Assembly: GCF_002099425.1 (NCBI RefSeq)
Contig: NW_018344060.1
Coordinates: 380,501 to 444,500, forward strand
Source: Phascolarctos cinereus
Lineage: Eukaryota; Chordata; Mammalia; Diprotodontia; Phascolarctidae
Direction: 5' to 3'
DNA length: 64,000 bases
Part shown: piece by piece, positions 23,629 through 34,828 of the stretch
How the letters are laid out: every line of letters starts with the position of its first letter
How positions within the stretch are numbered: the first letter of the stretch is position 1
The notes under the pieces: model-generated
What the model saw: only the letters and a program-made list of their open reading frames with translations
Databases searched by the model: none
Told to the model about the DNA's origin: nothing
Translations under genes and position numbers: made by a program

Positions 23629-25665
23629 AAGATGATGTGGTCAATTTCTCATCATTTTCATTTCATAAACCAGTTACTTTATGAACTTCAAGAATAAGCC
23701 AGGACAAATGAGGCTCCCAACAAATATATTTTCCCCTCTACCTCCAGGATAAAAGAAAAAGAGGGGCACCCAACCCATGGCAGAGCTCAGGACCCAATCT
23801 AAGAGAGCAGTGGACTTCCCTGGTAGATCTTCCCTTACTGCATCCAGCCCAGCATCTGAAACCAGATAAAGGAACCACAGGCTAGGGAGATATATAAACA
23901 CCTGCACACAACTAAGTAGCTCCTACCCCAGCTCAAAGGCACACGGCCTCTGCTCAGATCCAAGACAACATCTGGATGCTGCTAAACCAAAAAGACAGCA
24001 GTTCTCTGCCCATTTATAAAGCCCCATAGCAATGAGCACCTTCCCATACTTCTGTTCACTGGCCTTTCATCTGGTCACCCAGGGTAAGCAACAATTTACT
24101 CCAGGAAGCAAGAGCAGGTTTGGCTGGGAAACACCACTTCTTCATTCTCAGCTGGCTGGGAAATGAATGTCCTTAGTAGAATCGTGGGTTGACAGTTGGA
24201 AGGGACCTTAGAAGTCATTTACTTCAACCTCTTCATTTTACAGATGAGAAAACTGAGAGTCACGGGGGTTAAGTGGCCACACAGGTGAGACACAGAAAAG
24301 CTGCGATTTGAACTCAGGTCTCCGGGATCCCCACTCTTTTCCACTGTGTCACTCTGCTTTCCATGCAGTGTCCCAAGGTTGTGCTAAATAATGACCTCTA
24401 GCCTCTATGTGGCTGATGGAAAGGGATCGGTCCAGAGACCTGGGCTCTATCCCAAGGGCCTCCACCAATTCACTACGTGACTTCAGCAGAGGCAAATCAC
24501 TCCCCTTCTCTGGGCTTCCTCCTCTCTAAAATGGAAAGGGGTCGACTAAACGCTTTCTAAGGTCCCTCATGGTTGTAACAAATTCTTTGAAGACTCTTCC
24601 TCTAAGTTAGTCAGTCAGACTTTGGCTCAAGCTAGGGATAAAGAATGTCCTAGCCAAGGGCAGATGAGCGAGCCTGGAATGGTTACCAAGTGACAACGTG
24701 GAACCTCCTTCTCTGGACGACTTTAAACCCAGGAGAGAATACCACCCTCCTGGCTTGGGTTAGAGACAGTCATGACAACAGAAGCAGGGGGATGGACCGG
24801 ATGACCTTGAGAACAGGCAGATTGTTGCATTAAATTCCCCAAAGAATTAACCTCTTCCCTTCCAGGATAGGTTAGTATATGTCTCAAATCAGCCTCCAGG
24901 TCAAAGAAGCCTGGCGCCCTCACTACTTCCCTGCTCCTCCCCCTCGCCTCAGACAAGAGGGCTGAAAGCTCCCCTCCCATCACCACATCAGGCTGTGTGT
25001 GGGCACAGAAGCGGCCTCAGGCAGCTAAGGGGCTAATTCATTTTGCCTCTTCATAAGTTTGGCATAATTGAATCGAACACGGGTCCTGGCCTGCTGTACA
25101 TCCCCAGGGGTAGAGGAGGAGGGAGGCTGCGTGCCCAAGCTGCAGTATTATCCACGGAGCTCCCTGCAGAGTGCACAGTTCCCATTACAAACAAACGGTT
25201 GCTCAAGAGAGAGCTGGGTTTTATTTTAAATGGCACTCAAATAAGATTTCAAAGGCCAAGGTCAAATGGCCATGCACCAGGATGAAACAATCTGGGCTCC
25301 AGAAATCGCATCTCATGTCAGGTCTGGGTGTGATCATGGCACCAGATACTTTTGGGTCTTGGGTACTGGACTGGCATGGAGTCAGGGAGGTACAGTGGAA
25401 CAAGCCACCCCCAGCCTAGGACTCAGAAGACCTGGGTTCTCACCCTGGAGAGATAAGAGAGAGAGATGATGCCATGGGAGGTGGATTTAAAGTCAGGCAA
25501 GATCTGGGTTCAAATGCCATATCTGATCTGCACTTACTATGTCTGCCAGGCTGGTCACTTTACCTGTCTGAACCTGTTTGCTCACCTATAAAATGAGGCT
25601 AAATTTATCTGAAATTCCTATTTCATTAGGTTATTGTGAAGAAGGGACTTTGAGACTTTAAACAC

Positions 25666-25745
25666 AGATAGATAGATAGATAGACAGATACAGATGTGTG
25701 TATGTACACATATATAAACACATACATATACACACACACATATGT
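25666..25745. repeat. Mixed (GATA)n, (TG)n and (CA)n microsatellite
   Basis: GATA units pass into GTGTGTATGT and then ACATATACACACACAC. Confidence 0.9.
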
Positions 25746-26725
25746 AAAATTGTTATTGTTTTCATTCTGCCCTTGACTCACTGAATGACTTAATATCACT
25801 TTCTCCCCACAAAGCCTCAGTTTCCTCCTCTGTAAAATGGGAGTGATAACCCCTGCCCTGATTGCCTTATAGGACTGTTGTGAAGAAAATGCCTTATAAA
25901 TTATAAAGGAACATAAACTATTACTATTTGAAATCAGAGAGCACTTTGGAAACCATATAGCACAATATGTCAGTGTAAGGGAAAATGTTTTTACTCTTTC
26001 TTCTCCTGGATACCCATGAGAACGACTTTCTTTTCCTCCATTTAAAGTCCTGTTCATCCTTCTCTTGGTATCTGGTCCAACTATTCCATATTGACATTTG
26101 CCCTATAGATGACAAGAGATGGCCCCTGTCCAGAGCCAAAAGGCACCCAAATACTACATGTATGGCAAGGAAGGGCTTGGTCACCAGAGGAATTAACAAT
26201 ACGGAGGCAGTCACTCACAAAAATGGCAACACCACCAGGCGAAGGGAAATCTTAGATGGTTCTTTCCTTCCCTGCTTGAAAAAGGAAGCTATCAATCCAT
26301 CACCCATGACACAGGGTCATTGCTACCTGGGCCATCAAGCCACGCTGCACTGACTCACAGTGACATCTCATCCGGCTTAATCGTCCGTAAGTCACAGCTC
26401 CCACTGCCTGGGCTGTCGGCTACATTGTCGGCTTCCATCAGGCCATTTCTCGTCACTGAGTAGATGGACGATCTACACCACCCCACCCACGCCATGGTGA
26501 AACCTCCCCTCTGAGGCCTGGGGTAAGCTGCCACAAAACCGCTTTCCATGATCCTGCTACCATCTAAGCCTTCACTCAGCAGGCTCGGAGAGAAGGCACT
26601 GGCCAAAAGACAGACAGGAACACATATGAACGTCATCTTAAATAGCTGTAGTGCTGTGAGACAGGGAAGGACGTAGGCTTGTTCTGCTTGGCCCCAGAGG
26701 GCAGAGCTAAGTATGAAGTGTGCGG

Positions 26726-26752
26726 GGTGGTGGTGGTGGTGGTGGTGGTGGT
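26726..26752. repeat. (TGG)n microsatellite
   Basis: About nine TGG units lie just after an L3 fragment, read as polyhistidine in one meaningless reverse frame. Confidence 0.93.
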
Positions 26753-27599
26753 AGCAATGGGAAGACACCTAGAAGCCAGATAAATACTGTCCTAGCAACA
26801 GCCCTGTGACATGGGTGACGATTATCAGCCTTATCTGACAGAAAAGGAAACTGACCCTCAGAGAGAGGAAGTGACTCAACCCAAGGTCAAGGTTAGTAAG
26901 GGGCAGAACTAGGCCATAAGCCCAGGCCACACAGGACAAGTGCTCTCTGAATAGGGTACTTTGTAAACCTTAAAGCACTATATAAATGTAAGTTATGACC
27001 AATGTTGTTATTAAAGAGGCAGCTAGGGGGCATCCAGGCAGCTAGATTTGACATCAAGAAGACCCGAGGCTGACCCTGACTGGCCGTGTGACCAAGTCAT
27101 TTAATAATAGCTAACATTTATAGAGCACATCAAGGTTTGCAAAGCACTTTGCATATACTGTCTCAGTCTAAGTTTCTATAATCTGTAACGAGGGGATGAC
27201 AACAGCACTGAGTTATCACTGGGGTGTTGTGAGGATCAGAGGAGATAAGATAAAATGATAATATGAAAGGGGCGGAACCTATGAGAACTGTCCAAAAATG
27301 CACCTGGACTCCCTGGGGAAGAAGTGAGGTCCCTGCCCCTAAGGATGCTCTGGCAGGAGCTGTGGGAACACCTATCAAGGACGGTTCAGAGAGGGTTCCT
27401 ACACCCACGGGGTGGGAGGTGGGCGTTGAACTGGAGTAGATGGTCTCTAAGGACCCTTCTAGCTCTGAGGTGGTATGATCCTCTCCTTGATCTAAGTGGG
27501 AAAGCAGAATTCACCTGATTAATCAACAGATCAAAGCTCTCACTTGGAAACTGCCTTCAAAGGAAGAGGGCAGGTGCAAATGTGTTAAGGTTTGTGTGT

Positions 27600-28110
27600 G
27601 TGTGTGTATCTCTTTCTCTCTGTCTCTCTCTCTTTTTCTGTTTCCCCTTCTCTCTGCCCTTTTTCCTCTCTCCTCCCTCTTATTTTTTCCCTCCCTCATT
27701 TTCTGTCTCTGTCTCTGTGTCTCTTTCTTTTCCCCTCCCTCCCTCTCTCTCCCTTCTTCCCCTCCCTCCCTCTGTCTCTCCCCCCCACCTCTCTCTCTCT
27801 CTGAGTCCTTTTTCCTCTCTCCTCCCTCTTATTTTCTCCCTCCCTCATTTTGTCTGTGTGTGTCTCTTTCTATTCCCCTCCCTCCCTCTCTCCTCCTTTT
27901 TCCCCTCCCTCTGTCTCTCCCCGCCACGCTGCCCCCTCCCGCCCTTTTTCATCTCTCTTCCCTCTTTTCTCCCTCCCTCATTTTGTCTCTATCTGTGTGT
28001 ATGTCTCTTTCTATTCCCCTCCCTCCTTTGTCTCTCCCCCCACCCCACTCCTCTCTCTTCCCTCTCTTTTTCTTCCCCCCTCCTTTACCCTCTCTCTCTG
28101 CCTAGCCCCA
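27600..28110. repeat. Polypyrimidine minisatellite, about 140-bp period
   Basis: About 500 bp of almost pure C/T. Three long units begin at 27658, 27807 and 27943 with CCTTTTTCCTCTCTCC-like text, each followed by CCCTCCCTCATTTT and later CCCCTCCCTCC and GTCTCTCCCC. A (TG)n tract precedes it. The TUB intron 1 transcript would be purine-rich here. Confidence 0.9.
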
Positions 28111-28550
28111 CCCCCTAAAAAAGCCTGCTTACTCCCTCCCTCCCCCTGCCCCATGTTCAGCAGCTCTTGCTCATTCCACCATTCCTAAGAATTCAATTAA
28201 GAACGACTCCTCTGGGGAATATGCAAAAAGCCTGATGAATAGCAAGTCCAAGGCGAAACACAAGGGCTTACTAAACACCAGCCTGTGTTCCTCCCTGCCT
28301 GCCTTAACAGGATCTCACAGGCCTAGGAGCTCAGAGCTCTCCAAAATGAGAGGAAATCCATTTCTCCATCACTGGGTGAGAAGGGAACCCAAGACCTTTC
28401 TTCAGAGGGGGTGATTTGGGTGGAGACCAGTCAGGAGAGACTCCTAGACCTCTCTGTACTAGCCTGTGGAAGGCAAGGAGTGAGAGAGGGCAAGGAAAGG
28501 AAGGAAAAAAGAAAACTGAGCTGTGGACCAGAGTGGCTTTTAGTCTAGAG

Positions 28551-28753
28551 AAGGGGTAGGGAACCTGTGGCCTCAAAGACACATGCGGCCCTCTAGGTCC
28601 TCAAGTTCAGCCCTTTGACTGAATCGAGACTTCATAAAACAAATCCCCTTAATAAAAGGACTTGTTCTGTAAAACATGGACTCAGTGAAAAGGCCGCACC
28701 CAAGGACCTAGAAGGCCACATGTGGCCTAGAGGTCTCAGGTTCCTCACCCCTG
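28551..28753. mobile_element. Palindromic hAT MITE, 203 bp, with 8-bp duplication
   Basis: The ends AAGGGGTAGGGAACCTG and, on the other strand, CAGGGGTGAGGAACCTG are inverted repeats. Complementarity continues almost to the centre (CTGAATCGAGACTTCATAAA against CTGAGTCCATGTTTTACAGA), so the element is a near-complete palindrome. Flanks GTCTAGAG (28543-28550) and GCCTAGAG (28754-28761) fit the 8-bp hAT target duplication with one change. It has no coding capacity and would depend on a transposase elsewhere. Confidence 0.88.
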
Positions 28754-29929
28754 GCCTAGAGCCTCTAGTCCTCCCACCCCCTCAGCCCCCACCCCCCAGC
28801 AGCTCCCATATGTTCTGGATAATTGGGGAAGGAGTGGAGTAGGGCAGCCAGCTGAAACTAAGAGGAGGGAGTGGCTATCTCACTTGCAGCTGTCCATCAT
28901 GTATGTAAACTCCTTGAGGGCAGGCTTTGGCTTAGCCTTTCAGCACTGAGCACCACACCTGACCTATAAGTAAGAGCTTAATAAAAAAAGCTTAGAGAGA
29001 CTGTGACCTTATCAAGTCAGTGAAACTTAGTTTTCTTATCTGTAAAATGAGGGGGTTGGTCTTAAAGGCCTCTAAGATTCCTCCCGACCTAATTCCATGG
29101 TCCAGTGACCAGCTGGGTCAGTGTGAGAGGGGACAGGGCATCAGAGGAATAAGTTGGAGAACCAGGCTGCCCCCTCAGACCCCCCTCAACCACCTGCCAA
29201 ATCACACCAGGTAAGGAACAACGTTGGGTCTCTGGGTAAAGAAGAAGGAACAGCAAAACTGAAAGAAAAAAGAAAAGCATATCTCCAGTGGAGGACAATT
29301 TTTCCTGGGAGAAAAGGAGTATTTCCTGGGGGAGTCATAGCACGTCCCAGAGTGACCAAGTAAATCAAGGCATGTCATGGTGACTAGGAGCATGCCCTCG
29401 GTAAACCACAGCACACCCTAGGCACAACAAAGCCGGGGGGAATAATAAGCTATAGAATGAGGCAGAAGCTCATTTAGAGCCATGACCCCCCACTTTCCCC
29501 ACCCCTCTCCCACAGTCCTCCCAGATGCCAGTACAACCGCTAGGAAATAAGTAGGACAGACCAACATATGCAAAGGGGACGTGTGGTTGCATCTGGAAGC
29601 AGGAAGGGCCACTGGCCTACAGAGCCATTAGGCTAATGCTATGAATTGTTGATTGAAGAGGCCCATGACTCTGCAAAGAAATAATCCTTCTCTTCCTGCG
29701 AATGAGAATTGTATGTGATTATTACTGACTGCATAGCATATCACAGGTATGGGAAGACGGTAAGGGGCTTGGGATAAACACTTACGTAGGGAGGGAGGAA
29801 TTACTCCTCTTACTAATCACAGGAAGGTGGGTGGAAAGAACAGCAGGGCAATCCACATGTGAAATGTTTCACTGGACCTAGAGGGTACCAGCCAGGCCCA
29901 CCAGTGTTTGTCAGGGGCAGGAAGTAGAG

Positions 29930-30175
29930 GCAAGGCAGCTAGGTAGCACAGTGGATAGAGCACTGAGTTTAGAATCAGGATGAGTTTAAATCCAGGTTTA
30001 GACACTTAGCTGTGTGACCCTGGGCAAGTCACTTAACCGTTTCTGCCTCAGTTTTCTCATCTAGAAAATGACCTGGAGAAGGAAATGGCAAAATACTCCA
30101 GTATCTTTGCCAAGAAAACCCTAAATGGGGTCATAAAGAGTCAGGTAAAACTGAAAAACGACTCAACAACAACAA
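29930..30175 (+). mobile_element. MAR1-like SINE (RTE/BovB tail)
   Basis: The tRNA-like head and RTE tail (CTAAATGGGGTCATAAAGAG) are complete. Flanks GGAAGTAGAG (29920-29929) and GGAAGCAGAG (30176-30185) are a target duplication with one mismatch. Confidence 0.87.
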
Positions 30176-30460
30176 GGAAGCAGAGAACCAACGGCACCTG
30201 GAACCCTGACCCTACAACTCTGTAAGACCCTAGAACCTCTTGGGGAGGGGAGTGGAGGAAGGAGAACAGCTGTGGAACCCAAGTGGGCCAATCATGCGTT
30301 GCTTCTCCCAAAGCAATATGGTGGCCAGGTGCTTCTAGGACATCAGCTCATTGGATTGGAACGAGGGTAGCGTGGCCTAGAAAAATTATCCCAGTCTCTG
30401 TAACTCAACTGAGGGAGGGGGAATCTGAGGGAAGGATCCTGGTATCTTAATTCCTTTTCT

Positions 30461-30608
30461 ATTTTTTTTTTAGGCAACTGGAGTTAAGTGACTTGCCCAG
30501 GGTCACACGGCTAGTAAGTGTCAAGTATCTGATCTGAGACCAGATTTGAACTCAGGTCCTCCTGACTCCAGGACCGGTGCTCTATCTACTGTGCCACCTA
30601 GCTGCCCC
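30461..30608 (-). mobile_element. Marsupial tRNA-headed SINE, reverse orientation
   Basis: It reads from a T-rich tail through GGAGTTAAGTGACTTGCCC to CCACCTAGCTGCCCC, the reverse complement of the SINE head. Confidence 0.88.
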
Positions 30609-31649
30609 TGCAAGGTAGCTGGACCCCAGGTTCCCAAAGAGGGCTGGCTAGGGAGATCAAGAATTCCAAGGAACTGGCCCATTTCCATGAGTCACAGGAA
30701 TTCAGAGCATGAGGGTACCTTGGAGGTCCTCTGGTCCAATGCCCTTTTCTTACAGATGGAGAAACCAGGTTCCTAAGAAGAGAAATGACTTCAGCTGAAG
30801 GTCACAAAATCAGTCACTGACAAAACTGGGATTCTAACTCAGGCCCTATAAGCCCAAATCCAGTATTCCTACCTGAGTCCAATCAGTCACCGAGGAACCT
30901 ACAATCTTCCCTCTAAGGATTCTCTTAAGGTTCACCATACCCCAAACACATGGCAGTATGTAGGAAGCAGCCACACACAATCCCTACCCACAGGGATAGA
31001 AAAATGGCCCTCCCAGATTGCTCAGGGAGGGGAAAGAGAATTTTTAACTCAAATTTTTAAAAAGAATGTTAAAAATTGTTTTTACATGCAATTGGGAAGA
31101 ATAAACTATTATTAAAAAAAAAAAAGAAAAGAAAAAATCAGATTTAACCCCACACCAAGGACAACAAACCAACCAGAAACGGATTGGGAAAAAAGCTGCT
31201 CTATGGCAAGAGCCCATCACAACGAGGCCAGTTCATCTCTGGATCTGACAGAAATCGCCTGCTTTTACCTGTCTGTCCTCCTTGGGCAGAAGCAAATCTC
31301 TGCTCTTTTTGGGAGAGAAGCCGCACGTGAGGGTAGGAACAATGTCTGAGAGAAAGACACAACTCTAAGTCCCCAGCACTGATACTTCATTCAACATGGC
31401 CTTGAGCCAGCTCATTTCAGCTCTCTGATCCCCAAGATCCTCATCTGCAAAATGAGGGTGCTACTGCTTTCACTACCCAGCTTCCAGGGTGACGGTAAGA
31501 AAAGCACTTTGTAAACCTGAAGGCCCAGGAGAATTATGATGGGATGAAAGCAAGGGTGGGACCTGTGATTTCACTGTAGAGGAAACTCCCTGAAATTTAT
31601 AGTATCTGAGAGAGGCCTAGACTCCCTGAGAAATTACGTGACTTAAGGG

Positions 31650-31748
31650 GCAGCTAGGTGGCACTGTAGAGCACTGGCCCTGGAGTCAGGAGGACCTGAG
31701 TTCAAATTCACCTCAGATACTCTGTGACTCTGGGAAAGTCACTTAACA
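31650..31748 (+). mobile_element. SINE whose tail became a GGAA microsatellite
   Basis: The head (GGGGCAGCTAGGTGGCAC) and body are present up to GTCACTTAACAGG. From there the sequence becomes (GGAA)n instead of the usual A-rich tail. Confidence 0.85.
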
Positions 31749-31856
31749 GGAAGGAAGGAAGGAAGGAAGGAAGGAAGGAAGGAAGGAAGAAGGAAGGAAG
31801 GAAGGAAGGAAGGAAGGAAGGAAGGAAGGAAGGAAGGAAGGAAGGAAGGAAGGAAG
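31749..31856. repeat. (GGAA)n microsatellite, about 27 units
   Basis: 108 bp of GGAA with one interruption near 31789. It follows directly on a truncated SINE, and is TTCC on the TUB strand. Confidence 0.97.
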
Positions 31857-31951
31857 TTAAGTGACTTGCTTCAGGTCACACAGCTAGCATGCATCAGAGG
31901 TGGCTCCAAAGACAGATCTCTGATCTCTCTCCACTACACCAAGATACTGCA

Positions 31952-32006
31952 GATGCTGCAGATGCTGCTGCTGACGATGACGATGACGATGATGATGATG
32001 ATGATA
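31952..32006. repeat. GAT/GAC trinucleotide tract
   Basis: Imperfect GATGCTGCA units pass into GACGAT and then pure GAT repeats. The Asp-rich open frame across it is a by-product. Confidence 0.9.
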
Positions 32007-32703
32007 AGAGGCAACAATGGTATAACAAAGGGCTGAAGAAATGGACTCAAAATTGGGAAGGCTTGGGATTTGGGCGTTATTTCACCCTCTCTTCAATGAT
32101 CTTCGTTGGAAAAAGTGGCTCCCTCAGCTGGGAGTTCCCCAAACCAATTAAAAGACAGGTCCAGGGCAAAAAATAATGATTATATAGCAGCAATAATAGA
32201 GAGGCCATTGATACGGCTGACGTTAAGTCCCCAAGAAAACCAAGTGGAGTTGGTGGGAAGAGGCAATTGCATTTTCTAAGCCTTTGAGGCCAATTCTAAA
32301 TTTCCAGCTGCCCCTGCAACAGAGGGTCCTTTCTCTCACTGGGGGTGGGAATTGGCTGCCATTGCTTGGAGCCGAAGACCCAGGGATACTGCAAAGCTGT
32401 GAAATGGGATTCTAGGAAAGGGCCACTCCCCCGGTGGGCTCTGCCAACCTGAGGATGACTCATCAACTGGTTAGCAGGGGAAGTAGCCGGATCAGGCAGC
32501 TGGGCCCAACAGGTGCAAAATGTTTATTGCACCCAGCCTGTGTCTCCAGTGTCTCTGGCCCAGTGAGCCAGCCTGACAGTTAATGGGGTATAGGATGCAG
32601 CCAGGCTGGACCTTGGTGGAAGATTCAAGAAAGTCAGTTTCCTTCCCCTCCTCCCTACTCAGCTGTGTAACAGGGTTAAAAAAAAAAAAGATGGGGAATC
32701 CTG

Positions 32704-32970
32704 AGGGGCTAGCTTTAAGAGGGGCTAGCTTTAAGGGGTGCAGCTTTAAGGGGTAGAGCTTTAAGAGGGGCTAGCTTTAAGGGGGTAGAGCTTTAACAGG
32801 GGCTAGCTTTAAGGGGTGCAGCTTTAAGAGGGGCTAGCTTTAAGGTATGAAGCTTTAAGAGGGGCTAGCTTTAATAGGGACAAGCTTTAAGGAGTGCAGC
32901 TTTAAGGGGTACAACTTTAAGAGGGGCTAGCTTTAAGGGGTGCAGCTTTAAAAGGGGCTAGCTTTAAGAG
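32704..32970. repeat. 15-16 bp minisatellite, about 17 units
   Basis: Units end in AGCTTTAAG. The main form GGGGCTAGCTTTAAGA alternates with variants GGGTGCAGCTTTAAG and GGGTAGAGCTTTAAG and a few diverged forms. The alternation suggests higher-order units of two repeats. No spacers are present, so this is not a CRISPR array. Confidence 0.95.
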
Positions 32971-33056
32971 GTCTACCGACAGGCCAAAGTCAGACTGAGA
33001 GACCAGAGACTAGCTTCCTACTCTCCATTCGTTCCAGTGACTGCTGGCCGAGACCC

Positions 33057-33060
<4 letters not shown>

Positions 33061-33090
<30 letters not shown>
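33061..33090. repeat. (CAG)10, which is (CTG)10 on the TUB strand
   Basis: Ten uninterrupted CAG units lie in TUB intron 1. No coding context exists on either strand. Confidence 0.97.
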
Positions 33091-33091
<1 letters not shown>

Positions 33092-33225
33092 CACCAAGCT
33101 CCCAATGTCTCTGTGTCAACTACAGTCTCAGGCTCGATCAATATAGGACTTGCAAGTAGTCCACAATAACTGGAGTGTGCAGCTATTGAAAGTATGATTG
33201 TCCCCATTTTAAGGATGAGAAAAAG

Positions 33226-33373
33226 GGGCACATAGGTGGCAAAGTGGATGGAGCACCAGCCCCATAGTCGGGAAGACCTGAGTTCAAATGTGGCCTCACT
33301 CATTTACTAGCTAACTGTGTGACCCTGGGCAAGTCACTTAACCCCCATTGCCTCCAAAATTTAAAAAAAAAAA
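33226..33373 (+). mobile_element. Marsupial tRNA-headed SINE
   Basis: The head is slightly diverged (GGGGCACATAGGTGGCAAAG). It shares the diagnostic block GTGGCCTCACTCATTTACTA with the copy at 34483, so both come from one subfamily. It ends in poly(A). Confidence 0.88.
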
Positions 33374-34482
33374 GACGAGTTCAGAAGGGGTTCAGAAGAT
33401 TTTTTTTTAACCCCAATTATGTCTTAGGTGAATTAAGGAAGGGGAAGGCAAGTTTGTTGCTACTAAGCCTAAAAAAGAAAAGTGGTAGAAATCAGCAAAG
33501 AAAGAAACCCTTTGGGGAAGGAGGGGAGGGGGTCGGCAAGGTGCTTCACATCCCCAAACAGAGAGTGTCTGTAAGGACCCTCACAGAGCCCGGGGACCCT
33601 GCAAGGAAGGAACAAGATGCTCCACGGACCAGGCTCACTGCCCACCTGGGGGGCACCTTGGCACTGGAAGGAAGGCCAGGATCAGTTATTTCCTAGAGCT
33701 TGCTCTGGGAAGCCCGCCCAGCTGCCTGCACTTGGCCACCTGCCACCCCCACGGATACCCAGACACTTCCCCAGGAAAGGGTCAAAGATTTATTTTTGGT
33801 CTCAGATGATGAGACGTCAGCTTTCTGGGGAGATCGTTATGGAGCGGTGCTCCCAACACCGATTCCACTAAAAAACAGCAGAGCTGTAGGCCGGCACCAG
33901 AATGAGCAGAGCCAAGGGACAGGGGAAGCTAGACCCAGGCTTCCTGGCACACTGTCCTGAGGGTTCCTTGACACCAGAGTTCCTTGTTCCAAGATGGAAC
34001 CATCCCAGGGCAAACAGGACAGGTGCTCAGTGTCTGGTGTTCTTTCCAGGGGGAGGAAGAATGTGCCCGGGGAGTCCCAGTCATGGGAAAGTTGGCTCCA
34101 GGGCCACATGCCAATGCACCCGCTCTCAGAGCCTGGCAGGCCTGCCCCTGCCACCATAAACTCATTTTCCAAAACTGACCCCAACCCTGTTCTACCAGAA
34201 ATCAGGATTCAAATGTGACCCTGCCAAGTCCCTTTTCTTCTCTGGGCCTTGGTTTCCCCACCTACAAAATTAGATTGTTAGACTTCATATTACCTAAGGA
34301 CCTTTTCAGGTTCTAACATTCTAGGATCAACACCCCCCTGGAATCTCCAACCTCTTTATCGATGGGGTTTCAGTAGAAATAATGAGCTCCCTCAGGTCAG
34401 GGACTATCTTTGCCTCTCACTCTATCCCCAGTGCTTAGCACAGTGCCTGGCACATAGTAGGCACTTAGTAAGTTTTTGTTGA

Positions 34483-34643
34483 GGGGCAGCTATGTGGCAC
34501 AGTGGATAGAGCTCCAAGCTTGGAGTCAGGAAGACCTGAGTTCAAATGTGGCCTCACTCATTTACTAGCTAACTGTGTGACCCTGGGCAAGTCACTTAAC
34601 CCTGACTGCCTCACCAAAAAGCAAAAAAAAAAAGGAAAATAAT
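34483..34643 (+). mobile_element. Marsupial tRNA-headed SINE with 10-bp duplication
   Basis: A complete copy with an A-rich tail, flanked by TTTTTGTTGA at 34473-34482 and 34644-34653. It landed in an L2-type tail (GCTTAGCACAGTGCCTGGC) and belongs to the same subfamily as 33226. Confidence 0.88.
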
Positions 34644-34709
34644 TTTTTGTTGAATTTAATTGAGTGGAAGTAGGGGACAAAACTCCACACCAGCTGAAAG
34701 ATGCTAGGA

Positions 34710-34828
34710 GAGGCTCAGATTCTTACAATCTAGCTAATAGCTCACTAATGTTCAGACTCCTTAAGAGTCTGCCCAATATGACAGATGTTCTAATAAACCT
34801 TGTCTTTGACTGGGGAAAAAAAAAAAAA
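34710..34828 (+). pseudogene. Retroposed mRNA-like 3' end with poly(A) and 14-bp duplication
   Basis: About 105 bp of non-SINE sequence ends with AATAAA, then 17 bases, then a poly(A) run. It is flanked by identical GAAAGATGCTAGGA at 34696-34709 and 34829-34842. These are the marks of L1-mediated retroposition of a polyadenylated transcript, strongly 5'-truncated. The source gene was not recognised. Confidence 0.75.

Noticed and set aside
27582-28118. 178-aa and 169-aa ORFs of Ser/Leu/Pro
   Set aside because: They are translations of the polypyrimidine minisatellite and are open in all three frames.
31889-32176. ORF with a run of aspartates
   Set aside because: The run is the GAT/GAC microsatellite; the flanks are MIR-type SINE and unique sequence without coding character.
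32704-32970. Possible CRISPR array
   Set aside because: The units abut without unique spacers and the genome is eukaryotic.
33010-33303. Possible polyglutamine or polyleucine coding repeat at (CAG)10
   Set aside because: The surrounding frames cross a SINE and are not protein-like; it lies within an intron.
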